From: JAOAGA01 sp964540515
GTDB lineage: Bacteria > CALINM01
Assembly: GCA_964540515.1 (NCBI GenBank)
Contig: CAZIMS010000002.1
Span: forward strand, 243,709 to 307,708
Reading direction: 5' to 3'
DNA length: 64,000 nucleotides
Positions 17,874 through 27,281 of the stretch are shown piece after piece. The notes below the pieces were generated by a model. That model made no database searches and had not been told where the DNA came from. It saw nothing but the letters and a program-made list of their open reading frames with translations. Position 1 is the first letter of the stretch, and the number at the start of each line of letters is the position of its first letter. Made by a program: the position numbers and the translations under genes.

Positions 17874-19306
17874 TGGAAAAATTAAAAGTTTTAATAGCAG
17901 AAAGCGATGTTAATGTTATTGATAAACTTAAAGAGATTATCGAGGAAAAAGGTGTTCAACTTTTTGTAGCGAGAGATGGCGTGTTAGCTCTTCAAAGTGC
18001 TTTACAGGAAAGACCCGATTTGATAATACTTTCCCTTGAACTACCTCTAATTGATGGTGCTAAGCTTAGTCAGATTATTAGAACAAACCCAAAGACTGAG
18101 TCTATTCCATTACTATATCTAAATGAAAAAACAATTCAGTTAAATCATTTTAGAAGAGGCTATGATTATTTTGTAATCAAGCCTTTTAACCCTCACGAGT
18201 TTAAGAAGATATTTGAAGATATGAGGAAAAAGATCTTAAGTAATGAAGGGATACGAAGTAAGGAAGATTTTTCTGGTACCTTAAAACAGATGGGTATTCC
18301 TGATATAATTCAAATACTTTCTCTAAATCAAAGGACAGGAAATCTTTATATTACATCTGAAAACGAGAAAAAAAAGGAAGCTATAGTCTCTTTCAAAGAA
18401 GGCAAGATAATAAATGCAAAAATTGATAAAGCCACATCTGTTAAGGCCTTTTATAGGATTTTAAATATACAAGAGGGTTATTTTAAGTTCATCCCCTCGG
18501 ACCCTGAACTGCCTGAAGAGATAAAAGAGAGTACCGATAGTCTGTTAATGGAGGGGTTGAGACAAAATGATGAACTAAAGGAGCTAATTAAGATTTTTCC
18601 ACAGGAGAGATTTAAGATAATTTTAGCTGTTAAGGTAAATCAGATAGAAAAGGGGTTAAGACCAAAAACATTGGAAGTACTCTCATCTCTTGAGGTCTTT
18701 ACTGACCTTAAGGATATACTAAACAATTTGTCAATGCCTGATTATGAGATCATAAAAATACTCTTAGCTCTGAAGGAAAAGGGGATCATAACAATTGAGT
18801 TAATAAAAGAAGATGACAAGAGTAAGATAGAACTTGATTTTTCTTCTGATCTAATTCTTGAGTTTAAAAAATCTCTTTTAAAGAAGTTTCCAGACAGCAG
18901 AGCTCCCTATAATATTCCAGCAATGGTTTTTTTTATAGATAAAAATAGTATTGAAGATTTTCTATCGGTCTTAATAAATCTAAATTTTAGTCCTAATAAT
19001 ACTGATTTTCTTGACCTGAAAAGAGGAAAAAAAGCCTTAGGGTATTTAGGCAAGATCAATGTTATTGAGAGTCTATATCTTCATCTATATTTTGTATCGG
19101 ATTATGAGTTTAAGGAACCCTTTTACAAGTCCTTTCTTAATCTTTTTGTTGGTGGCATTGTAGTTGATGACAAACTAAAACCATTAGGTTGCGTAAACTA
19201 CTACCAAAAAAGATGTGTCTCTCTTCCAAAGGGCGAGATAACTAAGGATGGGATCAAAAGGTCCTTTGATAGGATTTTTAGAAATTTTATAGAGGAGGTT
19301 ATGTGA
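17873..19306 (+). CDS. Pseudo-receiver with PATAN (DUF4388) domain
   Basis: The N-terminal receiver-like domain (about 1-120) keeps the acidic pocket (AESD) and the Lys (VIKPFN), but the phospho-acceptor position is Ser: LIILSLELPLIDG where LIILDL is expected. A PATAN/DUF4388 domain follows (about 128-230: SGTLKQMGIPDIIQILSLNQRTGNL, then EGKIINAK and a FKFIPSDPE strand). The last 200 residues resemble nothing I recognise. PATAN proteins often work in gliding, polarity or two-component scaffolding. I use ATG 17873, which overlaps the preceding stop; GTG 17861 is less likely. Confidence 0.75.
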   Translation: MEKLKVLIAESDVNVIDKLKEIIEEKGVQLFVARDGVLALQSALQERPDLIILSLELPLIDGAKLSQIIRTNPKTESIPLLYLNEKTIQLNHFRRGYDYFVIKPFNPHEFKKIFEDMRKKILSNEGIRSKEDFSGTLKQMGIPDIIQILSLNQRTGNLYITSENEKKKEAIVSFKEGKIINAKIDKATSVKAFYRILNIQEGYFKFIPSDPELPEEIKESTDSLLMEGLRQNDELKELIKIFPQERFKIILAVKVNQIEKGLRPKTLEVLSSLEVFTDLKDILNNLSMPDYEIIKILLALKEKGIITIELIKEDDKSKIELDFSSDLILEFKKSLLKKFPDSRAPYNIPAMVFFIDKNSIEDFLSVLINLNFSPNNTDFLDLKRGKKALGYLGKINVIESLYLHLYFVSDYEFKEPFYKSFLNLFVGGIVVDDKLKPLGCVNYYQKRCVSLPKGEITKDGIKRSFDRIFRNFIEEVM

Positions 19307-19947
19307 TAGACCTTCATACTCATAGTATCTTTAGTGATGGGGAGCTTATACCATTTGAGCTGGTCAGAAGAGCTGAAGAAAAAGGTTATAAGGTAGTTGC
19401 TATCTGTGACCATATTGATTTTTCAAACATGGATTTTATTATTAAACGTGTAAAAAAGGCAGTTGAAAAGATAAACAAAAGAGGAAAAATATATTCTATA
19501 GTGGGCTGTGAGCTCACTCATATACCACCAGAGTATTATAAAGAGGCAGTCAGAGAAGCCCGTAAGCTTGGAGCTAAGATAATTGTTGCACATGGCGAAA
19601 GTCCTGTAGAACCAGTTGAAAAAGGGACAAACAGGGCGGCAATAGAAGCAGGGGTAAATATCTTAGCCCATCCAGGTCTAATTGAGGAAGAAGAGGTTGC
19701 TTTAGCTGTTAAAAAAGGGGTTTTCCTTGAGATTACTGCAAGGGCAGGTCATAACATTACAAATGGACATGTAGCAAAAATAGGACTTAAGAAAAAGGCT
19801 AATTTTGTTGTTAATACCGATGCTCACTCACCTAGAGATTTAATAACCATTGATTTTGCAAAGAAAGTTGCCTTAGGGGCAGGTTTAAGTCCAAAAGATT
19901 TTGAAGATTTATATAAAAAGGTTTTTAATTGGATAAAAACCTTGTAA
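19303..19947 (+). CDS. PHP-domain metal-dependent phosphoesterase
   Basis: A 214-residue PHP hydrolase. Metal-binding motifs are HTHSIFSDGE (residues 5-14), CDHIDF, a mid-protein Glu (VGCELTH), VAHGESP, LAHPG and NTDAHSP, so the active site looks complete. Small PHP proteins like this resemble histidinol-phosphatase or YcdX-type enzymes; the substrate is unknown. The GTG start overlaps the preceding stop by 4 bp, so it belongs to the same operon. Confidence 0.85.
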   Translation: MIDLHTHSIFSDGELIPFELVRRAEEKGYKVVAICDHIDFSNMDFIIKRVKKAVEKINKRGKIYSIVGCELTHIPPEYYKEAVREARKLGAKIIVAHGESPVEPVEKGTNRAAIEAGVNILAHPGLIEEEEVALAVKKGVFLEITARAGHNITNGHVAKIGLKKKANFVVNTDAHSPRDLITIDFAKKVALGAGLSPKDFEDLYKKVFNWIKTL

Positions 19948-20537
19948 TCTACCATAATTACATCGAAGATTTCATAAAAAAACTAACAAAAAACCGCTAT
20001 ATTGCCATATGGTTGGGTTTTTTTATCCCCCAGTTGTATGATTTAAGAGAGTATGCCTTATCACAACCCCTTTTAATCAATCATAAATTTCTGAATTTAT
20101 TATTTCCAGAAAACTTAGTAGAGCTTTATGAAAAAAATTTGGATGAGAAGATATCGGGTGAGCTTTTAGCAGATTTGGTAACCCACGTCTTAAAAGATTA
20201 TGAAAATATAGATAAATATTTTCAAGGTAAGGGAGAAAATTTCTATTTAGAGATTGGCTTTCAGATGCCCTTTGTTAGCAAAGGCAGATTAAAAAAGGAA
20301 GAGATAAAACAGATATTTGAGGACGTAAAAGATAGATACTTGGCAACCTTCAGAAAAAACCTAACAGGTTCTATAATAATCACTAATGATAAACATAACA
20401 TATTGATAGAAAGAGAAAGTAAAATCATCGAGGTAGTTATCAGAAACTTAAAGGAAGAGCAAAAGGCATTTAAAGTTTATTTAAAGACCCCCATTAGCCT
20501 AGAAAAATATTGGAACATCTTTTTAAAAAATTTATAA
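19929..20537 (+). CDS. Hypothetical protein downstream of PHP hydrolase
   Basis: A 202-residue soluble-looking protein with a TTG start that overlaps the PHP gene by 19 bp. It is rich in Lys, Glu and aromatic residues, and its last third has beta-strand character (GSIIITNDKHNILIERESKI). I do not recognise a family. Its last place in the miaB-to-PHP run, followed by a new promoter, suggests it is the end of that operon. Confidence 0.6.
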   Translation: MDKNLVIYHNYIEDFIKKLTKNRYIAIWLGFFIPQLYDLREYALSQPLLINHKFLNLLFPENLVELYEKNLDEKISGELLADLVTHVLKDYENIDKYFQGKGENFYLEIGFQMPFVSKGRLKKEEIKQIFEDVKDRYLATFRKNLTGSIIITNDKHNILIERESKIIEVVIRNLKEEQKAFKVYLKTPISLEKYWNIFLKNL

Positions 20538-20589
20538 ATTTCTCTTTTAAGTATGTCTACACTAATCTGTGTATAAGCTAACATTTTCT

Positions 20590-20618
20590 TTGAAAAATGA
20601 TTGGTAACTCTTTATAAT
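20590..20618 (+). promoter_or_regulatory. Predicted queA promoter, very short leader
   Basis: TTGAAA (20590-20595), a 17-bp spacer and a perfect TATAAT (20613-20618). The queA ATG lies 11 nt after the -10, so the leader would be about 4-5 nt. No Shine-Dalgarno sequence fits in it. This starts the queA-to-TPR run. Confidence 0.7.
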
Positions 20619-20629
20619 CTTATAGTTCT

Positions 20630-21643
20630 ATGGATATTAAAGAGTTCTATTTTGAGTTACCAGAAGAGTACATAGCCAAGAGACCTCTTAAAAAAAGAGA
20701 TACCTCAAAGCTACTGGTACTTAAAACGAATGGCGAAATAGTTCACACCTGTTTTTTTAAAATTTCTGATTTTTTCTCAGAAAAAGATGTGCTGGTATTA
20801 AACAATACAAAGGTTATTAAGGCAAAGGTTGAGGCAAAGAAAAAGACCGGTGGTAAGGTTGAACTTCTCTTTTTTAGAGATTTTTTTAAAGAAAAGGTCT
20901 ATTGTTTAGCAAAGGGAAACCTAAAAGATCAGGATACTGTGTTAGTAAATAATATAGAAATAGCCTTAAAAAGAGAAAAGGAAGGGCTTTTTGAAGCTCA
21001 GTTGGGAGATTTAATTTTAGAGGAGTTTTTAGAGAACTATGGTGAGATACCGCTTCCACCTTATTTAAAAAGAAAATCTGATAAATCAGATGAGAAGAGC
21101 TATCAGACTATAGTTGCTCAAAAAAAAGGAGCTATTGCTGCACCTACAGCAGCTCTTCATTTTACAAAAAATTTATTAGAAAAACTAAAAGATAGGGGTG
21201 TAAAAATCACTTATATTACTCTACATGTTGGGCCGGGAACCTTTCTGCCTATAAAGGCTAAAAATATAAAAGAACACGAGATGTTTCCAGAGTATTTTGA
21301 GATTTCTGAAGAGACTATTAAGATAATTAAAGAGGCTGAAGAGAGTAATAAGAAAGTCATATATTGTGGAACTACAGTTGTAAGGGCTATAGAGACGGCA
21401 ACTGATGATAATGGCATTATTAAACCAATGACTGGCATAACAAATCTCTTTATTTATCCTGGATATAGATTTAAAAAAGTTAGGAACATGATTACAAACT
21501 TTCATCTACCTGCCTCCACACCACTTCTGTTAGTCTGTGCCTTAGCAGGTAAAGATAACATCTTCAAGGCTTATGGTGAGGCGATTAGAAATAAATATCG
21601 CTTTTTTAGCTATGGTGATGGAATGTTAATATTAAATAATTAG
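20630..21643 (+). CDS. queA: S-adenosylmethionine:tRNA ribosyltransferase-isomerase
   Basis: Transfers and isomerises the ribosyl part of SAM to 7-aminomethyl-7-deazaguanine in tRNA, forming epoxyqueuosine. Family marks include the N-terminal FYFELPEEYIAKRPLKKRDTSKLL segment, AAPTAALHFT, THHVGPGTF-type VGPGTFLPI, and FHLPASTPLLLV near the C-terminus. The 337-residue length is normal. It stands directly upstream of tgt, its pathway partner. Confidence 0.96.
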   Translation: MDIKEFYFELPEEYIAKRPLKKRDTSKLLVLKTNGEIVHTCFFKISDFFSEKDVLVLNNTKVIKAKVEAKKKTGGKVELLFFRDFFKEKVYCLAKGNLKDQDTVLVNNIEIALKREKEGLFEAQLGDLILEEFLENYGEIPLPPYLKRKSDKSDEKSYQTIVAQKKGAIAAPTAALHFTKNLLEKLKDRGVKITYITLHVGPGTFLPIKAKNIKEHEMFPEYFEISEETIKIIKEAEESNKKVIYCGTTVVRAIETATDDNGIIKPMTGITNLFIYPGYRFKKVRNMITNFHLPASTPLLLVCALAGKDNIFKAYGEAIRNKYRFFSYGDGMLILNN

Positions 21644-21652
21644 GGCTATAGA

Positions 21653-22756
21653 GTGTTTGAGATTAGAAAAATTTGTAAGGACACAAAGGCTAGGCTTGGA
21701 GTTTTTAAGACAAAACATTATCAATTTACAACTCCCTGTTTCATGCCTGTTGGTACCAATGGTGTAGTAAAGACCTTATCATCAAAGGAAATAGAAGAGA
21801 TTGGCTATGAGATTATTTTAGGTAATACCTATCATCTTTATTTGAAACCAGGTGAGGAGATAATTAAATCTTTCGATGGTCTCCACAATTTTATGAACTG
21901 GCAGAGGGCGATACTTACAGATAGCGGAGGATATCAGGTTTTTTCTCTCTCTCCTCTAAGGAAGATTAAAAAAGATGGTGTTGAGTTTAAATCTCATATT
22001 GATGGAAGTAAACATTTTTTTACACCAGAAAGTGTAATTAACTTTCAACATCTTTTGGGCTCTGATATTGCTATGGTTCTTGATGTCTGTCCACCCTATC
22101 CCTGTAGCTACGAAGAAGCAAATAAGGCTGTAGAGCTTACAAATGAATGGGCTAAAAAAAGCATCAAAGTTGCTAAAGATTTAGGAGTTACAGTTTTTGC
22201 TATAGTTCAGGGGAGTGTTTATGAGGACTTAAGAAAAAAATCTGCTAACTTTCTTGTAGATCTTGATTTTGATGGTTATGCTATAGGAGGTCTTGGGATT
22301 GGAGAGCCAAAAGAAGAGATGTGGAAGATGGTTGAAGTGGTCAATGAGATACTCCCAGAAAATAAACCTCGCTATTTAATGGGTATAGGAAAGCCAGAAG
22401 ATTTTATTGAGGGAATAAGTCGAGGTATAGATATGTTTGATTGTGTCGTCCCCACCAGAAATGCAAGGAACGGTACTCTATATACAAAGAAAGGGAAGGT
22501 GCTTATAAGAAAGGAAATTTTTAAGAAAGACCCTAACCCGCCAGATGATACCTGCAACTGCTTTACCTGTAGAAACTATTCTAAGGCCTACTTAAGGCAC
22601 CTATCTAATATTAATGAAATTTTAGGACTAAGGTTAAACACAATTCATAACCTAACTTTTTATTTTTCCTTGATTAATGAGATTAGAAAGGCAATAATTG
22701 ACAAGGATATTTCTATTTTTACTAAGGATTTTTATGAAAATTATTACATAGAATAG
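21653..22756 (+). CDS. tgt: tRNA-guanine transglycosylase (queuosine pathway)
   Basis: Exchanges G34 for preQ1 in GU(N) tRNAs. It is a TIM barrel with the nucleophile region GFDVVM-type AMVLDVCPPYP, substrate motif LTDSGGYQVFSL, GIGEPKEEM, and a zinc site near the C-terminus (CNCFTC...H). The 367-residue length is typical. The start is a GTG 9 bp after queA; the ribosome binding site is weak, so it may be translated through coupling. Confidence 0.96.
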   Translation: MFEIRKICKDTKARLGVFKTKHYQFTTPCFMPVGTNGVVKTLSSKEIEEIGYEIILGNTYHLYLKPGEEIIKSFDGLHNFMNWQRAILTDSGGYQVFSLSPLRKIKKDGVEFKSHIDGSKHFFTPESVINFQHLLGSDIAMVLDVCPPYPCSYEEANKAVELTNEWAKKSIKVAKDLGVTVFAIVQGSVYEDLRKKSANFLVDLDFDGYAIGGLGIGEPKEEMWKMVEVVNEILPENKPRYLMGIGKPEDFIEGISRGIDMFDCVVPTRNARNGTLYTKKGKVLIRKEIFKKDPNPPDDTCNCFTCRNYSKAYLRHLSNINEILGLRLNTIHNLTFYFSLINEIRKAIIDKDISIFTKDFYENYYIE

Positions 22757-22837
22757 AGGCTGATTAATTTTGTAGTTTAAGCACCATTTTTGTTATACAA
22801 TATTAGACCAACATAAAAAATTTATAGGAGGATAAAG

Positions 22838-23176
22838 ATGATTGATTTTGTAACGAATGCCTATGCTATGGGGCCAGCACCACAGGGTGGTGGACAGGCA
22901 AGCCCTTTTATTCAACTTCTTCCAATCATAATTATGTTTTTGGTTTTTTATTTCTTAATAATTATGCCTCAACAGAAAAAGGCTAAAAAACATAAGGAGA
23001 TGATAAACTCCCTTAAACCTGGTCATAAAGTACTTACCGCGGGTGGTCTTTATGGTACCGTCACAGGAGTGGCTGAGAAGGCAATAACAGTAGAGATCGC
23101 AAAAAATGTTAGTGTAAAGGTTTCAAAAAACTATGTAGTAGCAGTTATGACAGGTGAGTTTGAAGTTGAGGAATAA
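22838..23176 (+). CDS. yajC: Preprotein translocase subunit YajC
   Basis: A small inner-membrane accessory of the SecDF complex: a single helix (about residues 25-47, LLPIIIMFLVFYFLIIMPQ) followed by the conserved QQKKAKKHKEM and GHKVLTAGGLYGTV segments. It sits in the common tgt-yajC-secD-secF order. AGGAGG precedes the ATG. Confidence 0.95.
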   Translation: MIDFVTNAYAMGPAPQGGGQASPFIQLLPIIIMFLVFYFLIIMPQQKKAKKHKEMINSLKPGHKVLTAGGLYGTVTGVAEKAITVEIAKNVSVKVSKNYVVAVMTGEFEVEE

Positions 23177-23197
23177 TTTTCGGGGGAGTTTTTTACT

Positions 23198-24793
23198 ATG
23201 AAAAAGTTTGACTGGCGATTTTATCTAATTTTCGCACTTTTTTTCCTATCTCTTTATTCACTGGTTCCAACATTTTATACCAACCTGCCAAAGAGTGTTA
23301 AAAAATTCTTTTTTGTTGACCCCATTAAGTTAGGATTGGACCTACAAGGCGGGATTCATCTACTCCTTGAAGTAGAAACAAAAGAAGCTTTGAAATCAAC
23401 TTTACAGAGAAGAGTTGCTCAGATTAAAGAAAATTTGAATAAAAAGAGTCTCGGTTATGACACAGTAAGAATTGAAGAAGAAGGTATTGTTATCTCTACA
23501 CCCTTTAAAGATAAGTGGAATGAAATTGAGAAGGTTTTACAGGATATATTCGCCAAGGTAGAGATATCAAAGTTAAAAGAAGATGAGCTCTCTGTTTATT
23601 ACAAAATAGATATTGACCAAAAGACTAAAGATGCCATTGAAGAAAATGCAGTAAAACAAGCATTAGAAACAATAAGAAACAGAATTGATCAGTTTGGCGT
23701 ATCTGAACCAATAATTCATAGTCAGGGTATCAATCAGATAGTAGTAGAGCTACCAGGTGTAAAAGATCCCAAAAGAGCCATCGAGCTCATTGGTAAGACA
23801 GCGAGGTTAGAGTTTAAACTATTAAGAGAAGATGTGACAAGCGATATGATCCAAAAAAATATTATACCTGAGGGTGTAGATCTAATTCAGGAGAAAAGGG
23901 TTGACAGAGATACTGGAGCAGTACAGACCTATACAATCGCTGTAAACAGAGAGCCTCTTTTGACAGGAGACCTATTACAGGATGCCCAAGTAAAGATTGA
24001 TACAAGATTCAACCAGCCCTATGTCTGGTTAAGATTTGATGCTGTAGGTGCTAAGATTTTTGAACAGATTACAGCAGAGAATATTGGTAAAAGGATGGCT
24101 ATTGTCCTTGATAACGTTTCTTACTCTTCCCCTGTTATAAAAGATCGTATAAGCGGGGGAGAGGCGGTTATAGAAGGCTCTTTTGACCATAAAGAGGCAA
24201 CAGACTTAGCAATAGTTCTTAGAGCTGGCTCACTACCAGCACCAGTAAAGATTATTCAGAATATAACAATAGGTCCTACACTTGGTAAAGATTCCGTTAC
24301 AAAGGGCTCTTATTCAGCCATCGTTGCCTTTGTCTGCATACTAATTTTTATGGTCTTTTATTATAAGAAGGCAGGCATAATATCAATCTTTGTTCTAATT
24401 TTAAATATATTATTTCTCGTTGCATCTATGATCTTTATAAAAGCGACTCTTACCCTACCTGGTATTGCTGGTATCATATTAATGATAGGTATGGGAGTTG
24501 ACTCGAATGTTCTGATTTTTGAGAGGATTAAGGAAGAGTTTAGAACTGGAAAAACGATAAAAACAGCTATTGAAAGTGGTTTTAACAACGCTTTCTGGAC
24601 AATAGTGGACTCACATGTAACCACATTAATTACCGCTGCCATATTGTTTCAGTTTGGTACGGGTCCAATTAAAGGGTTTGCTGTTACCTTAACAATAGGT
24701 ATTGTGATAAACCTATTTACTGTTCTTGTGGGGACAAAAAGTGTCTATGACTATCTTATCTGGAATAAAAAAATTGCCAAGTTGAGTATTTAG
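23198..24793 (+). CDS. secD: Protein translocase subunit SecD
   Basis: Uses the proton gradient to drive late steps of Sec export together with SecF. A 531-residue RND-type protein with helix 1 near the N-terminus, a large periplasmic domain opening with LGLDLQGGIHLLLEV, and the membrane block with IAGIILMIGMGVDSNVLIFERIKEE, which carries the proton-relay Asp. It is followed 12 bp later by secF. Confidence 0.96.
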   Translation: MKKFDWRFYLIFALFFLSLYSLVPTFYTNLPKSVKKFFFVDPIKLGLDLQGGIHLLLEVETKEALKSTLQRRVAQIKENLNKKSLGYDTVRIEEEGIVISTPFKDKWNEIEKVLQDIFAKVEISKLKEDELSVYYKIDIDQKTKDAIEENAVKQALETIRNRIDQFGVSEPIIHSQGINQIVVELPGVKDPKRAIELIGKTARLEFKLLREDVTSDMIQKNIIPEGVDLIQEKRVDRDTGAVQTYTIAVNREPLLTGDLLQDAQVKIDTRFNQPYVWLRFDAVGAKIFEQITAENIGKRMAIVLDNVSYSSPVIKDRISGGEAVIEGSFDHKEATDLAIVLRAGSLPAPVKIIQNITIGPTLGKDSVTKGSYSAIVAFVCILIFMVFYYKKAGIISIFVLILNILFLVASMIFIKATLTLPGIAGIILMIGMGVDSNVLIFERIKEEFRTGKTIKTAIESGFNNAFWTIVDSHVTTLITAAILFQFGTGPIKGFAVTLTIGIVINLFTVLVGTKSVYDYLIWNKKIAKLSI

Positions 24794-24805
24794 TGAGGTG
24801 CAAAA

Positions 24806-25708
24806 ATGGAGATAAAAAGGAAGTTTAATATAAACTACTTTTCAATTATAAAGATTACCACTACAATATCCATAATTTTTGTGGTTTTAGGTATTTATAG
24901 TGTATTGATGATGTTTTCTGGTAAAAACGTAGGGATAGACTTTCATGGTGGCAACGCTATAACTATATCTTTTAAGAAAAACTTTACCATAAATGAGATA
25001 AGAGATTTTTCTGGTAAAACAGGTATAAATTTTGATATAGCCCACTTCCCATCAGAAAACAAAGTGGTATTAAAGACGAAGGTCGTAGAGGTAGGTGGCA
25101 AAAAGGTCTCTGATATCTTAGAATCTTCACTTCAACAATCAATAGGTAAAGATAACTTTCTTATAGAGGGTATAACAGAGATCGGTCCAAAGGTAGGGAG
25201 TGAGCTTAAAAAGGATGCTACTATTGCCTTTATATTATCGGCAATTGGTATAATTTTATATTTAGCTTGGCGTTTTGAGAAAAAGTTCGGTATCGCAGCA
25301 GCAATAGCTACTTACCATGATGTTATAGCTGTTGTAGGTGTTATGTATCTTCTTAATTTCGAGATGGATCTGATAATCTTAACAGCTCTTCTAACAGTTG
25401 CAGGTTACTCTCTGACTGACACGGTAGTTATTTTTGATAGGATAAGAGAAAATTTAAGAAAGAAGGGACACTCTAATATAAAAGACACTATTAACAATAG
25501 TATAAATGAGGTTATGAGTAGAACAATCATTACCTCTTTAACTACCTTATTTTCTTCTCTTGCCCTACTTATTTTTGGGGGAGAGGTTTTAAGAAGCTTT
25601 GCCTTAGCTATAACCCTTGGAGTTATGGTTGGTACTTATTCTTCTATCTTTGTTGCCAGTCCGTTACTTGTTTATTTTAAGATAGATCCTAAAAAACTTA
25701 AAAAATAG
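24806..25708 (+). CDS. secF: Protein translocase subunit SecF
   Basis: The 300-residue partner of SecD, with six membrane helices. It shows VGIDFHGGNAITISF after helix 1 and AGYSLTDTVVIFDRIREN in the membrane block. A GAGGTG site precedes the ATG. The co-directional 12-bp spacing indicates one transcript. Confidence 0.96.
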   Translation: MEIKRKFNINYFSIIKITTTISIIFVVLGIYSVLMMFSGKNVGIDFHGGNAITISFKKNFTINEIRDFSGKTGINFDIAHFPSENKVVLKTKVVEVGGKKVSDILESSLQQSIGKDNFLIEGITEIGPKVGSELKKDATIAFILSAIGIILYLAWRFEKKFGIAAAIATYHDVIAVVGVMYLLNFEMDLIILTALLTVAGYSLTDTVVIFDRIRENLRKKGHSNIKDTINNSINEVMSRTIITSLTTLFSSLALLIFGGEVLRSFALAITLGVMVGTYSSIFVASPLLVYFKIDPKKLKK

Positions 25709-25716
25709 GAGAGGAA

Positions 25717-26520
25717 ATGCAAAAAAAAATTGCTCTCATTGGTTTAGGTAATATGGGTCAGGCCATCTTAAAGGGTCTTTTAATAACTAAAACCTTTAGG
25801 AAAGAGGATCTATTTTGCTATGAAAAGTTAGAGAGCACCATTGAGAAGGTTAAAAAAGAGTTTCCTGTAAAGATTGAAAAAGATTATAAAAGTTTATCTA
25901 AAAGCAATTATATCTTAATTGCTGTAAAGCCCCAGCAGATTAATGGTTTAGCAAAGGAGATTAGAAAATTCGTCAAAGACCAGATTGTTATTTCTATAGC
26001 AGCGGGTATAAGTACTGCCTATTTAAGGGAGAGGTTTGGAGATATAAAGATTGTTAGGGCAATGCCCAATACTCCAGCATTAATAGGCAAAGGTATTTCT
26101 GGTGTTTTTAATGACGATAGAATAACAGAAGAGGAGAGGTTAGAGATTGAGAAGATTTTATCTGCCTTAGGAACAGTGGTTTTTGTCGATAAGGAAGAGG
26201 ACATAGATAAAATTACCGCATTGTCTGGAAGCGGACCTGCCTATATCTATTATTTAATGGAAGCCTTTATAGATGCTGGAGTTTATTTAGGTCTATCAAG
26301 AGATATCTCAAAGAAGCTTATCCTCTCAACATTCTTAGGCAGTTCACTGCTGGCGGAAGTTTCAGAAAAGCATATTAGTGAGTTAAAGGAAATGGTGACC
26401 TCTCCTGGAGGAACAACAATATACGCATTATCTGCCTTAGAAAAAGGGGCAGTAAAATCAACTATTATTGAAGCAGTTAATAGAGCGTACAAAAGAGCTA
26501 AAGAGTTAGGGAGCATTTAG
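25717..26520 (+). CDS. proC: Pyrroline-5-carboxylate reductase
   Basis: Last step of proline synthesis: reduces pyrroline-5-carboxylate with NAD(P)H. It has an N-terminal Rossmann motif, IGLGNMGQAILKGL, then VRAMPNTPALIGKG, and the C-terminal TALSGSGPAYIYYLMEAF and VTSPGGTTIYAL signatures. The 267-residue length is normal. AGGAGAGG precedes the ATG. It abuts the YggT gene exactly. Confidence 0.96.
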   Translation: MQKKIALIGLGNMGQAILKGLLITKTFRKEDLFCYEKLESTIEKVKKEFPVKIEKDYKSLSKSNYILIAVKPQQINGLAKEIRKFVKDQIVISIAAGISTAYLRERFGDIKIVRAMPNTPALIGKGISGVFNDDRITEEERLEIEKILSALGTVVFVDKEEDIDKITALSGSGPAYIYYLMEAFIDAGVYLGLSRDISKKLILSTFLGSSLLAEVSEKHISELKEMVTSPGGTTIYALSALEKGAVKSTIIEAVNRAYKRAKELGSI

Positions 26521-26835
26521 GTGTTTATTCTTTCAAATTTTCTATATGCTTTGGCAAAAATATTATCTCTACTAATAACAATCTATACCTATGTGTTAAT
26601 AGCAAGGGTTTTTGCAAGCTGGGTGGGCGCAAATCCCTATAATCCCATAGTAAGAATATTATATATGCTTACTGAGCCTATTCTTAGAATTGTCCGTAGG
26701 ATTATACCTTTAATACCTATTGGGGCAGGCTATATAGATATATCCCCCATTCTTGTGATATTCCTACTACAGTTTTTAGATATTTTTTTGGTAGGGACAA
26801 TAACAGATATAGCCTTTAAGTTGAGGAGGTATTAA
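26521..26835 (+). CDS. YggT family membrane protein
   Basis: A 104-residue inner-membrane protein with two hydrophobic segments and the family core VARVFASWVGANPYNPIV followed by LTEPILRIVRRIIP. It starts with GTG directly after the proC stop and overlaps the next gene by 1 bp. YggT proteins are linked to cell division and osmotic response; the exact role is unknown. The conserved proC-yggT-divIVA order supports the call. Confidence 0.9.
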   Translation: MFILSNFLYALAKILSLLITIYTYVLIARVFASWVGANPYNPIVRILYMLTEPILRIVRRIIPLIPIGAGYIDISPILVIFLLQFLDIFLVGTITDIAFKLRRY

Positions 26836-27281
26836 TGAAGATAACACCTATAGACATTCAAGAACAAAAATTTAAGGTGTCTTTTAGAGGCTATGATAGA
26901 GATGAGGTTGATGCCTTCCTTGATCTTGTTGCTAAGGAACTAGAAGACCTCTTAAGAGAAAATAATTTTCTTAAAGAGGAGATAGAGAAGTTAAATAGAG
27001 AGAATGATTATCTTAAAGATATGGAAGAGACCTTGAAAAAAACCCTTGTGGCAGCTCAAAAGATGGCAGAAGATTATAAAGAAAATGCCAAGAAAGAGGC
27101 TGAAAATATTGTAATGGAGGGGAGAAATAGGGCAGAAAAAATCATTAATGAGGCTGAGGTTCGAGTATCGCAATTAAACAATGAGTTAATTAGCACTAAA
27201 GTTAAGATAAAAGAGATTAAAGAGCTTGTTAAAGGCATTTTATCTGGTTTTATACAAAATCTTGATAGGCTTGATGGTTAA
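26835..27281 (+). CDS. divIVA: DivIVA domain protein
   Basis: A 148-residue polar or septal scaffold-type protein. The N-terminal DivIVA signature is ITPIDIQEQKFKVSFRGYDRDEVDAFLD, followed by a long coiled coil to the C-terminus. DivIVA-domain proteins sense membrane curvature in Gram-positives; in Gram-negative relatives the role is less clear. It overlaps both flanking genes by 1 bp (TAATG). Confidence 0.9.
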   Translation: MKITPIDIQEQKFKVSFRGYDRDEVDAFLDLVAKELEDLLRENNFLKEEIEKLNRENDYLKDMEETLKKTLVAAQKMAEDYKENAKKEAENIVMEGRNRAEKIINEAEVRVSQLNNELISTKVKIKEIKELVKGILSGFIQNLDRLDG

